From: CAXQRU01 sp964226685
Lineage (GTDB): Bacteria > Pseudomonadota > Gammaproteobacteria > Pseudomonadales > Cellvibrionaceae
DNA: 12,971 bases
Direction: 5' to 3'
Assembly: GCA_964226685.1 (NCBI GenBank)
Contig: CAXQRU010000175.1
Span: 1 to 12,971 of the forward strand
Position numbers and translations under genes: made by a program. The notes beneath the pieces were generated by a model. It made no database searches. It saw only the letters and a list, made by a program, of their open reading frames with translations, and was not told the DNA's origin. Positions 1 through 6,376 of this stretch are shown here, in pieces; positions within the stretch are counted from its first letter, which is position 1; each line of letters opens with the position of its first letter.

Positions 1-16
1 TTAGTGTGTTTAACGT

Positions 17-43
17 CATGATGGTTCTCATAACCCCATCATG
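17..43. repeat. Short inverted repeat (possible stem-loop)
   Basis: The 8-base arms CATGATGG (17-24) and CCATCATG (36-43) are perfect inverted repeats around an 11-base spacer. Two further A-T pairs (25-26 with 32-33) could form if two C bases bulge. There is no T-run on either side, so it does not look like an intrinsic terminator. It lies downstream of the secreted-protein gene on the minus strand and beside a direct repeat, so it may belong to a mobile-element remnant. Its function is unknown. Confidence 0.4.
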
Positions 44-60
44 GTGCCGATTAACCCTAT

Positions 61-111
61 TTCAGGATCATTTCATGCTAGAAACACCAACTCACTTCAG
101 GATCACTTCAT
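61..111. repeat. Pair of 16-base direct repeats, possible mobile-element end
   Basis: TTCAGGATCATTTCAT at 61-76 recurs at 96-111 with one difference (C for T), a period of 35 bases. On the minus strand each copy reads as TGAARTGATCC followed by a second TGAART, so the repeat has internal repetition. Spaced short repeats of this kind occur at the ends of some transposons, for example IS21-family elements. No transposase is visible inside the window, so the element assignment is only inference. Confidence 0.4.
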
Positions 112-151
112 ATTGGACAAGGCTTGACATGGTAATAAGCATTTTCGTATT

Positions 152-832
152 CTATTCTGAGCGGTCTGGGCATAGGTTAAGTATATAGGGTTTGCCACCA
201 ACCTTGCAATATGATACTTGACCCCTTTTGTTATCCACGCATTTCTGTGTAGATTCATCCCAAGTTGAACCTAGAGAACAGCGCGCTTCGCATTGGTTGG
301 TAATGGGGTTTAGGGTGTGGGCTGGAGGGCAGGATTGCACTGAATTACAAATGGGATACGGAGAATTATCCGTACAGACTGTTGAACATGTAACAACTAT
401 ACTGTTATCGCCATTTGACTCAGTAAGTTGTTGAGCGCCTTCAGGACAAATAAGATGGATTTTAATAGGTTCCGCCCTTGAAACAACAGGGCCTCCATCT
501 TTATCTAGCAGAGTATATTGTTGACAAACAGCAAAGGGCAAACCGTTTACAACAGTAGTCGAATAATTACACAAATCAGCTCCTGCTGATAAAATAGCCC
601 CCCACTCTATTTCAGCAGGAGAATAGTATTCCGTAAGCCTCGGCTTCGTGAATATCTCGATAGCTTCCTCAGGAGTAGATGCAAGATAACTTGGAGAATT
701 GTCGTAGTAATATATTTCTGGCTCACTTAAGACCCTTGCCGCATTGGCATAACCAATGAAACAGAAGCACAATAGCCCAAGGCTAAGTTTACTTAAGCAA
801 TCAGACAGTTTACGAGTTATATGTGATTTCAT
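152..832 (-). CDS. Secreted cysteine-rich protein of unknown function
   Basis: This encodes a 226-residue protein that I do not recognise. The start at 832 is chosen because GGAGG lies six bases before the ATG; an in-frame ATG nine codons upstream has no such site. The N-terminus is a classical signal peptide: basic residues, a hydrophobic stretch around residues 16-28, then Ala-Asn-Ala with likely cleavage after residue 31. The mature part contains 12 cysteines, nine of them in the last 90 or so residues, including two consecutive CPP/CSLG-type loops that look like small disulfide-bonded modules. An even number of cysteines in an exported protein suggests periplasmic or extracellular disulfides. 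No enzymatic motif is visible. The gene stands alone, divergent from hemF, in a stretch that looks more AT-rich than the housekeeping genes and lies next to the 61-111 repeats, so it could be accessory DNA. Confidence 0.75.
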   Translation of the reverse strand: MKSHITRKLSDCLSKLSLGLLCFCFIGYANAARVLSEPEIYYYDNSPSYLASTPEEAIEIFTKPRLTEYYSPAEIEWGAILSAGADLCNYSTTVVNGLPFAVCQQYTLLDKDGGPVVSRAEPIKIHLICPEGAQQLTESNGDNSIVVTCSTVCTDNSPYPICNSVQSCPPAHTLNPITNQCEARCSLGSTWDESTQKCVDNKRGQVSYCKVGGKPYILNLCPDRSE

Positions 833-952
833 TATTGACCTCCATATCAAGCGGGGCATAGCGATTAAAGTAACTGACGCTATAGTAGCGAAAGTGTTAA
901 TGAATGACCAGTATTTTTTAAGATTGACCGCTCACCAACAAACAACACAGAT

Positions 953-968
953 TGTGATAAAATCCACA
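953..968. promoter_or_regulatory. CRP/Vfr-like site upstream of hemF
   Basis: TGTGATAAAATCCACA matches the CRP-family core TGTGA-N6-TCACA at nine of ten defined positions. It lies 35 bases before the hemF start codon, in the 171-base divergent region between hemF and the secreted-protein gene. The same bases could be read as an extended -10 (TG at 953-954, GATAAA at 956-961), so the two readings compete. No convincing -35 is seen; TTGACC at 924-929 is too far from GATAAA. Confidence 0.3.
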
Positions 969-1008
969 GCCCTTCGACAAACTATCCAAAAAGGCTGATC
1001 ACTGTGGA
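963..1008 (+). promoter_or_regulatory. Possible hairpin covering the hemF ribosome site and start
   Basis: TCCACAG (963-969) is complementary to CTGTGGA (1002-1008), which contains the GTG start codon of hemF. Nested inside, CCTT (971-974) pairs with AAGG (991-994), the only Shine-Dalgarno-like sequence. If folded, both the ribosome-binding site and the start codon would be paired. The outer stem is only seven pairs and the interior loops are asymmetric, so stability is modest and a functional role is inference. Confidence 0.3.
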
Positions 1009-1915
1009 CTTTTCTGAAGCTAAACAACAGGTTAAACAATATCTTCTGGACTTACAAAACAATATCTGCGCGGGCCTAGCCGCCGTCGATGGCAAAGCCG
1101 AGTTCATCAAGGATGCCTGGGACCGGCCCGAAGGTGGTGGCGGTATATCGCGGGTGCTGGCCGATGGCCATGTCATCGAAAAGGGTGGGGTCAACTTCTC
1201 TCATGTATTTGGTCAAAACATGCCCGGCTCGGCCACGGCGCATCGCCCTGAATTATCGGGCCGTACCTTTGAGGCCATGGGTGTATCCCTGGTCATCCAC
1301 CCAAGCAACCCCTATGTGCCCACCAGCCACGCCAACGTTCGCTGTTTTATCGCTGAGAAAGAAGGTGAAGAACCGGTCTGGTGGTTTGGTGGCGGCTATG
1401 ATCTCACCCCCTACTACGCCAATGAAGAGGATTGCAAGCACTGGCACCAGGTTGCCAAAGCCGCCTGCGAACCCTTTGGGGATGATGTCTATCCCCGTTA
1501 CAAAAAATGGTGCGATGACTATTTTTACCTGAAGCATCGCCAAGAAGCCAGAGGCATCGGCGGCTTATTTTTCGATGATTTGAACGAGTGGCCATTCGAG
1601 CGTTGTTTTGAGTTTATCCAAGCGGTTGGCGATAGCTACCTGCCCGCTTATGTGCCCATTATTGAAAAACGCAAAGACCAAGCCTTTGGCGAGCGAGAGA
1701 AAACCTTCCAACAATTTCGTCGTGGCCGCTATGTTGAGTTTAACCTAGTCTATGATCGCGGCACCCTGTTTGGCTTACAAAGTAATGGCCGCACAGAATC
1801 CATATTAATGTCGCTTCCGCCCACCGTTCAGTGGGGTTACCAATGGCAACCTGAACCCGGCAGCGCTGAAGCCGAACTGACAGAAGTGTACCTACCGCCA
1901 AGAGAGTGGGTGTAA
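1004..1915 (+). CDS. hemF: Oxygen-dependent coproporphyrinogen III oxidase
   Basis: HemF catalyses the aerobic oxidative decarboxylation of coproporphyrinogen III to protoporphyrinogen IX, in the cytoplasm, late in haem synthesis. The protein is 303 residues, close to the roughly 299 of E. coli HemF, and is colinear with it from end to end. The family signature is intact at residues 167-190 (KKWC, LKHR, RGIGGLFFDD). The four histidines equivalent to the E. coli metal-site residues are present at 99, 109, 148 and 178, and the C-terminus ends in the typical REWV. The start is GTG, preceded by a weak AAGG nine bases upstream; no in-frame ATG lies nearby. aroE follows after two bases, so the two are probably co-transcribed and translationally coupled. 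Confidence 0.97.
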   Translation: MDFSEAKQQVKQYLLDLQNNICAGLAAVDGKAEFIKDAWDRPEGGGGISRVLADGHVIEKGGVNFSHVFGQNMPGSATAHRPELSGRTFEAMGVSLVIHPSNPYVPTSHANVRCFIAEKEGEEPVWWFGGGYDLTPYYANEEDCKHWHQVAKAACEPFGDDVYPRYKKWCDDYFYLKHRQEARGIGGLFFDDLNEWPFERCFEFIQAVGDSYLPAYVPIIEKRKDQAFGEREKTFQQFRRGRYVEFNLVYDRGTLFGLQSNGRTESILMSLPPTVQWGYQWQPEPGSAEAELTEVYLPPREWV

Positions 1916-1917
1916 CC

Positions 1918-2721
1918 ATGGATCAATACGCCGTTTTTGGCAACCCCATTGAGCACTCCAAATCACCCATGATTCATACGGCTTTTGCTGAGCAAACTCA
2001 GCAAGCAATGGAGTACAAAAAACAGCTGGTAGCAATCGATGGTTTCAAACAAGCGGCTCGTGATTTTTTCGCCGCAGGTGGGCGCGGTTTAAATATTACT
2101 GTGCCTTTTAAGCTCGAGGCCTTCGAGTTTGCCGATGTGCTTACTGAGCGCGCTCAACAGGCGCAAGCCGTCAATACCTTGAGCTTAACTGACCAGGGCA
2201 TCGAGGGCGATAATACCGATGGCTATGGTTTAATTAACGATATCACTTCCACTCTTAACTGGCCTGTGCACAATCGGCGAGTGCTGATTTTAGGCGCTGG
2301 CGGCGCGGTGAGAGGTATACTGCACCCCTTGCTTAATGAGAGACCCTCGGAGGTGGTGATTGCCAATCGCACCTTATCTCGGGCAGAGGAACTGGCCAGT
2401 ATTAGCCCTCTAGTTTCCGCCTCAGAATTTGAAACCCTCGATGGGTCGTTTGATCTGATTATCAATGGCACATCGGCCAGCCTTGCCGGTGATTTACCGC
2501 CCATGCCCAATAGCGTAGTGAATGCCAATACTCAATGCTATGACATGATGTATGGCCAAAATCCTACGGTTTTTATGCGTTGGGCAATGGAGTTGGGCGC
2601 TGCGCAAGTGGCTGATGGTTTGGGTATGTTGGTGGGGCAGGCGGCAGAGTCTTTTTATCGCTGGCGCGGAGTCAGGCCTGAGGTAGCTCCGATTATTCAG
2701 CAGGTGCGAGCTAAGCTATAG
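1918..2721 (+). CDS. aroE: Shikimate dehydrogenase (NADP-dependent)
   Basis: AroE reduces 3-dehydroshikimate to shikimate with NADPH, the fourth step of the chorismate pathway. The 267-residue length is normal for the family. Substrate-binding serines 14 and 16 lie in HSKSP; NITVPFK at 59-65 carries the catalytic Lys65; Asn86 and Asp101 (in GDNTDGYG) complete the active site. The nucleotide-binding loop GAGGA is at 126-130, and NRT at 150-152 is the usual NADP-preference motif. ATG at 1918 is chosen because the protein then begins MDQYAVFGNP, as in homologues; GTG at 1906 in the same frame would overlap hemF. The ribosome site GAGAG lies inside the last hemF codons. The stop is only four bases from the convergent response-regulator stop. 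Confidence 0.97.
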   Translation: MDQYAVFGNPIEHSKSPMIHTAFAEQTQQAMEYKKQLVAIDGFKQAARDFFAAGGRGLNITVPFKLEAFEFADVLTERAQQAQAVNTLSLTDQGIEGDNTDGYGLINDITSTLNWPVHNRRVLILGAGGAVRGILHPLLNERPSEVVIANRTLSRAEELASISPLVSASEFETLDGSFDLIINGTSASLAGDLPPMPNSVVNANTQCYDMMYGQNPTVFMRWAMELGAAQVADGLGMLVGQAAESFYRWRGVRPEVAPIIQQVRAKL

Positions 2722-2750
2722 CGGCTTATGAGTTGGGCTCGCCACTATAG
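2716..2750. terminator. Possible stem-loop across the convergent aroE and response-regulator stops
   Basis: CTATAGCGG (2716-2724) pairs with CCACTATAG (2742-2750) with a single mismatch, around a 17-base loop. The structure covers both stop codons of the convergent pair. There is no T-run on either side, so it is not a typical intrinsic terminator. It is the only candidate for ending or separating the two transcripts. Confidence 0.25.
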
Positions 2751-4387
2751 ATTCTGGCCAACTGCTTCACCAATAATTGATAGCGATCATATTGTTTGTG
2801 ATCGCTTTTCATATCACTGACCTTATCCAAACAATTTTCACAGATATCTTTTAATTCTTCGCTCAAGCCCTGCTCTTTTGATTTGGCCAAGGCCACTTGC
2901 ACTAAATTTAAGTTTAAGCCAATGTGATTGGGAAACAATTGTAAGGCATCATTAAAAATTTTGAGCGATTGATCAAAGTCTCGGTTTTGATAAGCATCAA
3001 TGCCCTCTTTAGATAATTCTGCCGCGCACTTTTTACCAGCCAAGCTAATCGGCTCATCACTAATTTGATCAATTTTCTTTAAAATTTCTTCGTTATCTTG
3101 GTTTTCACTGGCAAGCTTAAACAAGGCCATTTGAGCTTTTTTAGGATCGCCACAGGCCATTTGTGACCGCGCAAAATCGAACTGAGCTTCAACTGAGGTA
3201 GCGGCTAGATTGTTGTATTGCTTTTCAGCTTGAGCGGCAATATTTTCAGCCAAATCCTTGCGACCTTGCCCCGCATGAATCTGGGACTCCACCATTAAAG
3301 CCTGCACCTGTTTTTCTTTATGATTAAAACGTTTACGCATCCTATCGAGCATCGATAAGGCCGTTTTGGCTTTTTCAATCGCGCCCCTATCGGTTTTGCC
3401 CTTAGTCATGTCAACCGTCTTTCGCGCGAGCTTTAAATAATCGTCGGGCTGGGCGTGACAAGAATTTTGATTCCATCGAATGGCATTTTGATAAGCGGCC
3501 AGGGAGGTTTCATGATCGTCATTTTCTTCGGCTAAGACCGCTAAGCGTCGATGACGCAAAATCGATTTTGGAGAGAGCAACGTGGCTTTTTCTGTGGCTT
3601 TTTGAGCCTCCTCCATTCGATTTTGCTTCACATAAAGTTCCGACAACATATCGTGAGCTTCAATAAAGCGATTATCAGACTCCAATACTTCCGACAATTC
3701 ATTTTCCACGATATCCGCTGGCGCATCATCCTTCATCATAATACTGGCCAGACCCAGTTTGGCCCAAATCACTTGGCGCTTAGCCAAAGCCTTCTCGTAA
3801 ATTTTACGAGCCTCAGAGAAGTTACCCAACAATTTATATAGCTGAGCTTTATAGCGCAAGCAATCGGATTTATAGCGTGTACCGGAGGCCATCTTTTCAT
3901 CGCAAAGCTCAATTGCCTTGGCATAATGTTTTTCATCCATCGCAGCTTTAATATCATAAAGCTCTTCATGCTTGAGCAAAGCTTTATCTAAACGCTGCCT
4001 CAGCAAACCCTGACCAATGGGCTTGGTAATGTAATCATCAGGCTGGTATTCGATGGCCCCAAGCACCATCTCTCTGGAGGTCTCGGCGGTGATAATGATG
4101 TAAAGCGTCGTGTATCTGAGCGTGCGCATATAGCGCAACTCCTCTAACACTTGCTGACCATCCTTGCTGCCACCCAGATTGTAGTCACACAAAATAATAT
4201 CGTAGGGGCGATTTTCACAAAGCTCGATGGCCTGATCACCCGTTGCAGCCGTATCAATCTTTTTGGCGCCAAAGGAGCGCAACATACGCTTGACCGATCC
4301 ACGCACCTCTGGCAAATCATCGACTACCAAGCAGTTTTTCTTTTGGTAGATTTTAATGACATCAATTTGTTTCACTAACTCATTCAA
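2726..4387 (-). CDS. Response regulator: CheY-like receiver with TPR repeats
   Basis: This 553-residue protein has an N-terminal phosphoreceiver domain (about 16-137). It carries the acidic pair Asp23-Asp24, phosphoacceptor Asp68 in ILCDYN, conserved Thr100 and Lys122 in TKPI. A long helical region follows with TPR-like units, clearest near 172-205, 240-272 and 286-308, and again near 460-500. There is no DNA-binding, cyclase or kinase domain, so output is probably through protein-protein contact via the TPRs; the cognate kinase is not in the window. The start is TTG, supported by GGAG eight bases upstream. The nearest ATG (4383) is out of frame, and starting later would cut into the receiver. 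The gene follows the coiled-coil gene (4580-5152) on the same strand, so they may be functionally linked, though a 192-base gap and a possible terminator separate them. Confidence 0.92.
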   Translation of the reverse strand: MNELVKQIDVIKIYQKKNCLVVDDLPEVRGSVKRMLRSFGAKKIDTAATGDQAIELCENRPYDIILCDYNLGGSKDGQQVLEELRYMRTLRYTTLYIIITAETSREMVLGAIEYQPDDYITKPIGQGLLRQRLDKALLKHEELYDIKAAMDEKHYAKAIELCDEKMASGTRYKSDCLRYKAQLYKLLGNFSEARKIYEKALAKRQVIWAKLGLASIMMKDDAPADIVENELSEVLESDNRFIEAHDMLSELYVKQNRMEEAQKATEKATLLSPKSILRHRRLAVLAEENDDHETSLAAYQNAIRWNQNSCHAQPDDYLKLARKTVDMTKGKTDRGAIEKAKTALSMLDRMRKRFNHKEKQVQALMVESQIHAGQGRKDLAENIAAQAEKQYNNLAATSVEAQFDFARSQMACGDPKKAQMALFKLASENQDNEEILKKIDQISDEPISLAGKKCAAELSKEGIDAYQNRDFDQSLKIFNDALQLFPNHIGLNLNLVQVALAKSKEQGLSEELKDICENCLDKVSDMKSDHKQYDRYQLLVKQLARIYSGEPNS

Positions 4388-4579
4388 TAGGGTATCTCCA
4401 GGTCAACCTTATTACCCATTTATTCATTATGAATGAAGGAAGCCTAGAGAGCCTCCCTAACATAGGTGCAAGAATACCTAAAGTATTGATCAGATTATTG
4501 AAAATTGCCAACCTGAGTTATGAATACAAGTAAGAGAAGTGAAAGAAGACAGCCCCCCTAGATGAGGGGCAAGGATAGC
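4388..4579. other. Intergenic region upstream of the response-regulator gene
   Basis: This 192-base AT-rich stretch has no credible gene. It holds the response-regulator ribosome site near its left end, a perfect palindrome ATTCATTATGAAT (4422-4434), a short inverted repeat TAGGT/ACCTA (4463-4467 and 4476-4480) and the possible terminator of the upstream gene. I could not find a convincing -35/-10 pair reading toward the response regulator. A promoter is expected here if the terminator is real. Confidence 0.5.
4552..4570 (-). terminator. Possible terminator of the coiled-coil gene
   Basis: GCCCC (4552-4556) and GGGGC (4566-4570) form a GC-rich stem, with the alternative pairing CCCCT/AGGGG at 4555-4559 and 4565-4569. 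It starts nine bases past the stop of the minus-strand gene at 4580. On the minus strand it is followed by a pyrimidine-rich run with several T bases but not a clean T-tract. Termination may therefore be partial, leaving some read-through into the response regulator. Confidence 0.4.
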
Positions 4580-5152
4580 TTAGGATTCAGCCTTTAACTC
4601 ACTGCTGACTTTTGCACTGATTTTGGTATCCGCATCCGATTTTTTTTGACTGGAAGCAGGCTTAGCAGCTTCTTTTGGTTTATTTTTTTCCTCAATATCA
4701 ATGGCCAGCTGTAAACGCTCTCGAACATTGATGGTTTCCTTTAAATCTTCCATTAAATCGGCCATTTGCTGGTTGCGCTGAGAAATCTTCAACTCCAAGC
4801 TTTTGACTTCTTGCTCTAGGGCTTTATGCTGTTGACGAATACGGATTTCTTTGTTTTCAGCATCCTTAACGATATCTGCAACACCGATATTCATGGACTC
4901 TAAGGTCTGCTTAACAACGGTTACCACGACTTCGTTGTTGTCTTTTGGCAGCTTACGCATCAACTCAATGGTGTTTTTTATGCCATAAGGCACTGATCTT
5001 ACGTTAGACGTTTGAGCATTGCCAATCGTTGGCGTAAATGGGTCTTCTTCAAATAAACTCTCGTCGAAATCTGAGCGTTTGGGGAGATTAGCCTCATCGA
5101 TATCTTCGTCTTTATTGGCTTCATCTTGTTGGCCCCGAGAAAATAACTTCAT
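4580..5152 (-). CDS. Conserved-looking coiled-coil protein of unknown function
   Basis: This 190-residue cytoplasmic protein has no signal peptide or membrane segment. The N-terminal 50 or so residues are acidic and probably disordered. A folded segment follows (about 65-105, with YGIKNTIELMRKLPKDNNEV and a following VVKQTLES stretch). Residues about 106-160 form a heptad-rich coiled coil with alternating Glu, Lys, Gln and Leu, and the last 30 residues are a Lys/Ala/Ser-rich tail. The LMRKLP-(x)n-VVKQTLES-(x)n-coil arrangement reminds me of uncharacterised proteins in several bacterial phyla, but I cannot name a function. The start at 5152 is preferred because GAGG lies seven bases upstream; the longer in-frame ORF from 5194 would begin within the putative promoter. 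The gene sits upstream of the response regulator, so it could be a partner of its TPRs. Confidence 0.8.
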   Translation of the reverse strand: MKLFSRGQQDEANKDEDIDEANLPKRSDFDESLFEEDPFTPTIGNAQTSNVRSVPYGIKNTIELMRKLPKDNNEVVVTVVKQTLESMNIGVADIVKDAENKEIRIRQQHKALEQEVKSLELKISQRNQQMADLMEDLKETINVRERLQLAIDIEEKNKPKEAAKPASSQKKSDADTKISAKVSSELKAES

Positions 5153-5172
5153 GCCGACACCTCGTAGAATCT

Positions 5173-5188
5173 TATTGGCTGACCAATA
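5173..5188. promoter_or_regulatory. Perfect 6-4-6 dyad, possible operator
   Basis: TATTGG (5173-5178), a CTGA spacer and CCAATA (5183-5188) form a perfect inverted repeat. It overlaps the putative -10 (5185-5190) and expected transcription start of the coiled-coil gene, a typical repressor position. It could also form a small RNA hairpin in the leader. I cannot match it to a named regulator. Confidence 0.35.
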
Positions 5189-5193
5189 TAGCA
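5185..5193 (-). promoter_or_regulatory. Extended -10 promoter of the coiled-coil gene
   Basis: On the minus strand the sequence reads TGC-TATATT: a five-of-six match to TATAAT preceded by an extended TG. It lies 33-41 bases before the chosen start codon. No good -35 is found 16-18 bases further upstream, which is acceptable for an extended -10 promoter. Confidence 0.4.
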
Positions 5194-5310
5194 TGTTTTT
5201 TCTTTGGCTCCATCCCTTAATCCATATTTGCCGCTTGTTTGAACAAAGCTAATCAGAAAGTGTCTACTGATTCACGCAAAGTATCAATATGGATGATATA
5301 TTGTCGGCTT

Positions 5311-5319
5311 TGCTATACC
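5311..5319 (+). promoter_or_regulatory. Possible extended -10 promoter of the FKBP gene
   Basis: TGC-TATACC is an extended -10 candidate 35-43 bases before the FKBP start codon. TTGTCG at 5301-5306 resembles a -35 but is too close to pair with it. This is the best candidate in the divergent region 5153-5353, which otherwise shows no gene. Confidence 0.35.
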
Positions 5320-5353
5320 ATAACTCTCTTTTTGAATGACCGTAGGAACACAT

Positions 5354-6376
5354 ATGAAATCATTAACCGCCGTGGCATTAGCCGCTTTATTGATCACAGG
5401 CTGCAGTGACAATGTCAATGCAGATAAAAGTCAAAATGAGGCTCCTAAACCAGCCGAAAGCACTGAGGCCGCTACCGCTGAAGCGCCAAAAGAAGAGGCA
5501 CCAAAAGTTGAAAAGTCAACAGTAGCCGCTCCAGCCGCTGAACCTGAAGTAGCTCAACCGGCTGAAGCTCCTGCGCAAGAAGTGACTGCCACTGAAGCTC
5601 CCGCACCAGAAGCAACGGAAACACAAGCCACAGATACTCCCGCGCAAGAAGTAACAGAGCCCCAAACCACCGAAACTCCTGCGCAAGAAGTAACAGAGCC
5701 GACTGAAGCACCCGCTCAAACCTTAACCCTTACACAACAAGTTAGCTATATCTACGGTTATAACAATGCCTTACAAATCAAAGCTCAAAGCGAGCAAATG
5801 GGCATGGGCGTAGACGGCGATGAAATCATCGCGGGCATTCGAGATGCCATGAATGGTTCTCAATCGCGCTATAGCGCAGAAGAAACTCAGCGCATTTCTA
5901 TTGAATTTCAAAAGGTGATGCAGGCAAAAATGCAAGAGCGCATGGCTCAGGAACAAGCCGACCTTGAAAAACAACGTGCTGCCAACCAAGCCATTAGCGA
6001 TGCATTTCTTGCTGAAAACGCCAACAAAGATGGAGTTGTGGTCACCACCAGCGGCCTACAGTATAAAGAGTTAGTTGCCGGTGATGGCCCCATACCCACA
6101 GCCAATGACACGGTGACCGTCCATTATAAAGGCACTCTGGCTGATGGCCGCACCTTTGACAGTTCGTATGATCGAGGTGAACCCGCCACCTTCCCAGTAC
6201 AAGGCGTGATTGCAGGCTGGATCGAAGCCTTACAAATGATGAACGTTGGCGACAAGTGGCAACTGGTGATTCCACCCCAGCTAGGCTACGGCGAGCGCGG
6301 CGCTGGCGAAATGATTGGCCCTGGTTCAGTATTGGTTTTTGAGGTTGAGTTGCTGAGTATTGAACCCAAAAGCTAA
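5354..6376 (+). CDS. FKBP-type peptidyl-prolyl isomerase lipoprotein (Mip/FkpA-like)
   Basis: This is a predicted outer-membrane lipoprotein that catalyses cis-trans isomerisation of prolyl bonds and probably acts as a periplasmic chaperone. The 340-residue protein begins with a lipoprotein signal ending ITGC, with Cys17 lipidated and Ser18 at +2 favouring export to the outer membrane. Residues 18-122 are a low-complexity Ala/Pro/Glu/Thr linker with repeated PAQEVTEP-type units. Residues 123-225 match the helical dimerisation domain of FkpA/Mip proteins. Residues 250-337 are the FKBP domain with the pocket residues Tyr258, Phe268-Asp269, Val285-Ile286, Trp289, Tyr312 and Phe329. The start has AGGA six bases upstream; the in-frame ATG at 5336 lacks a ribosome site and would disrupt the signal peptide. 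The linker is unusually long compared with FkpA. The gene ends at a strong terminator. Confidence 0.93.
   Translation: MKSLTAVALAALLITGCSDNVNADKSQNEAPKPAESTEAATAEAPKEEAPKVEKSTVAAPAAEPEVAQPAEAPAQEVTATEAPAPEATETQATDTPAQEVTEPQTTETPAQEVTEPTEAPAQTLTLTQQVSYIYGYNNALQIKAQSEQMGMGVDGDEIIAGIRDAMNGSQSRYSAEETQRISIEFQKVMQAKMQERMAQEQADLEKQRAANQAISDAFLAENANKDGVVVTTSGLQYKELVAGDGPIPTANDTVTVHYKGTLADGRTFDSSYDRGEPATFPVQGVIAGWIEALQMMNVGDKWQLVIPPQLGYGERGAGEMIGPGSVLVFEVELLSIEPKS
5567..5700 (+). repeat. Coding tandem repeats in the FKBP linker
   Basis: A 26-base segment at 5636-5661 recurs at 5675-5700 with one difference (period 39 bases), and a more diverged copy lies at 5567-5590. Each encodes roughly TPAQEVTEP or APAQEVTAT. 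The spacings are multiples of three, so gain or loss of units would keep the frame. The nucleotide identity suggests recent duplication and a linker that may vary in length between strains. Confidence 0.75.

Noticed and set aside
756..998. 80-codon plus-strand ORF ahead of hemF
   Set aside because: It overlaps the signal-peptide region of the minus-strand gene, has no ribosome site and no protein-like pattern; it is a shadow frame.
1089..1532. 147-codon ORF in another frame inside hemF
   Set aside because: hemF is full length with all active-site residues; the other frame has no recognisable features or start signals.
1906..1917. GTG at 1906 as an earlier aroE start
   Set aside because: It overlaps the end of hemF, and the four extra residues precede the conserved MDxYAVFGNP start; ATG 1918 fits homologues and has a ribosome site in the hemF tail.
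5153..5194. Longer N-terminus (MLYW...) for the coiled-coil gene
   Set aside because: The extra codons overlap a good extended -10 and a dyad, and the ATG at 5152 has its own GAGG ribosome site.
5472..5719. Leu-rich minus-strand ORFs opposite the FKBP linker
   Set aside because: They are the antisense of a low-complexity Ala/Pro/Glu/Thr repeat, which yields artificial open frames with biased composition.
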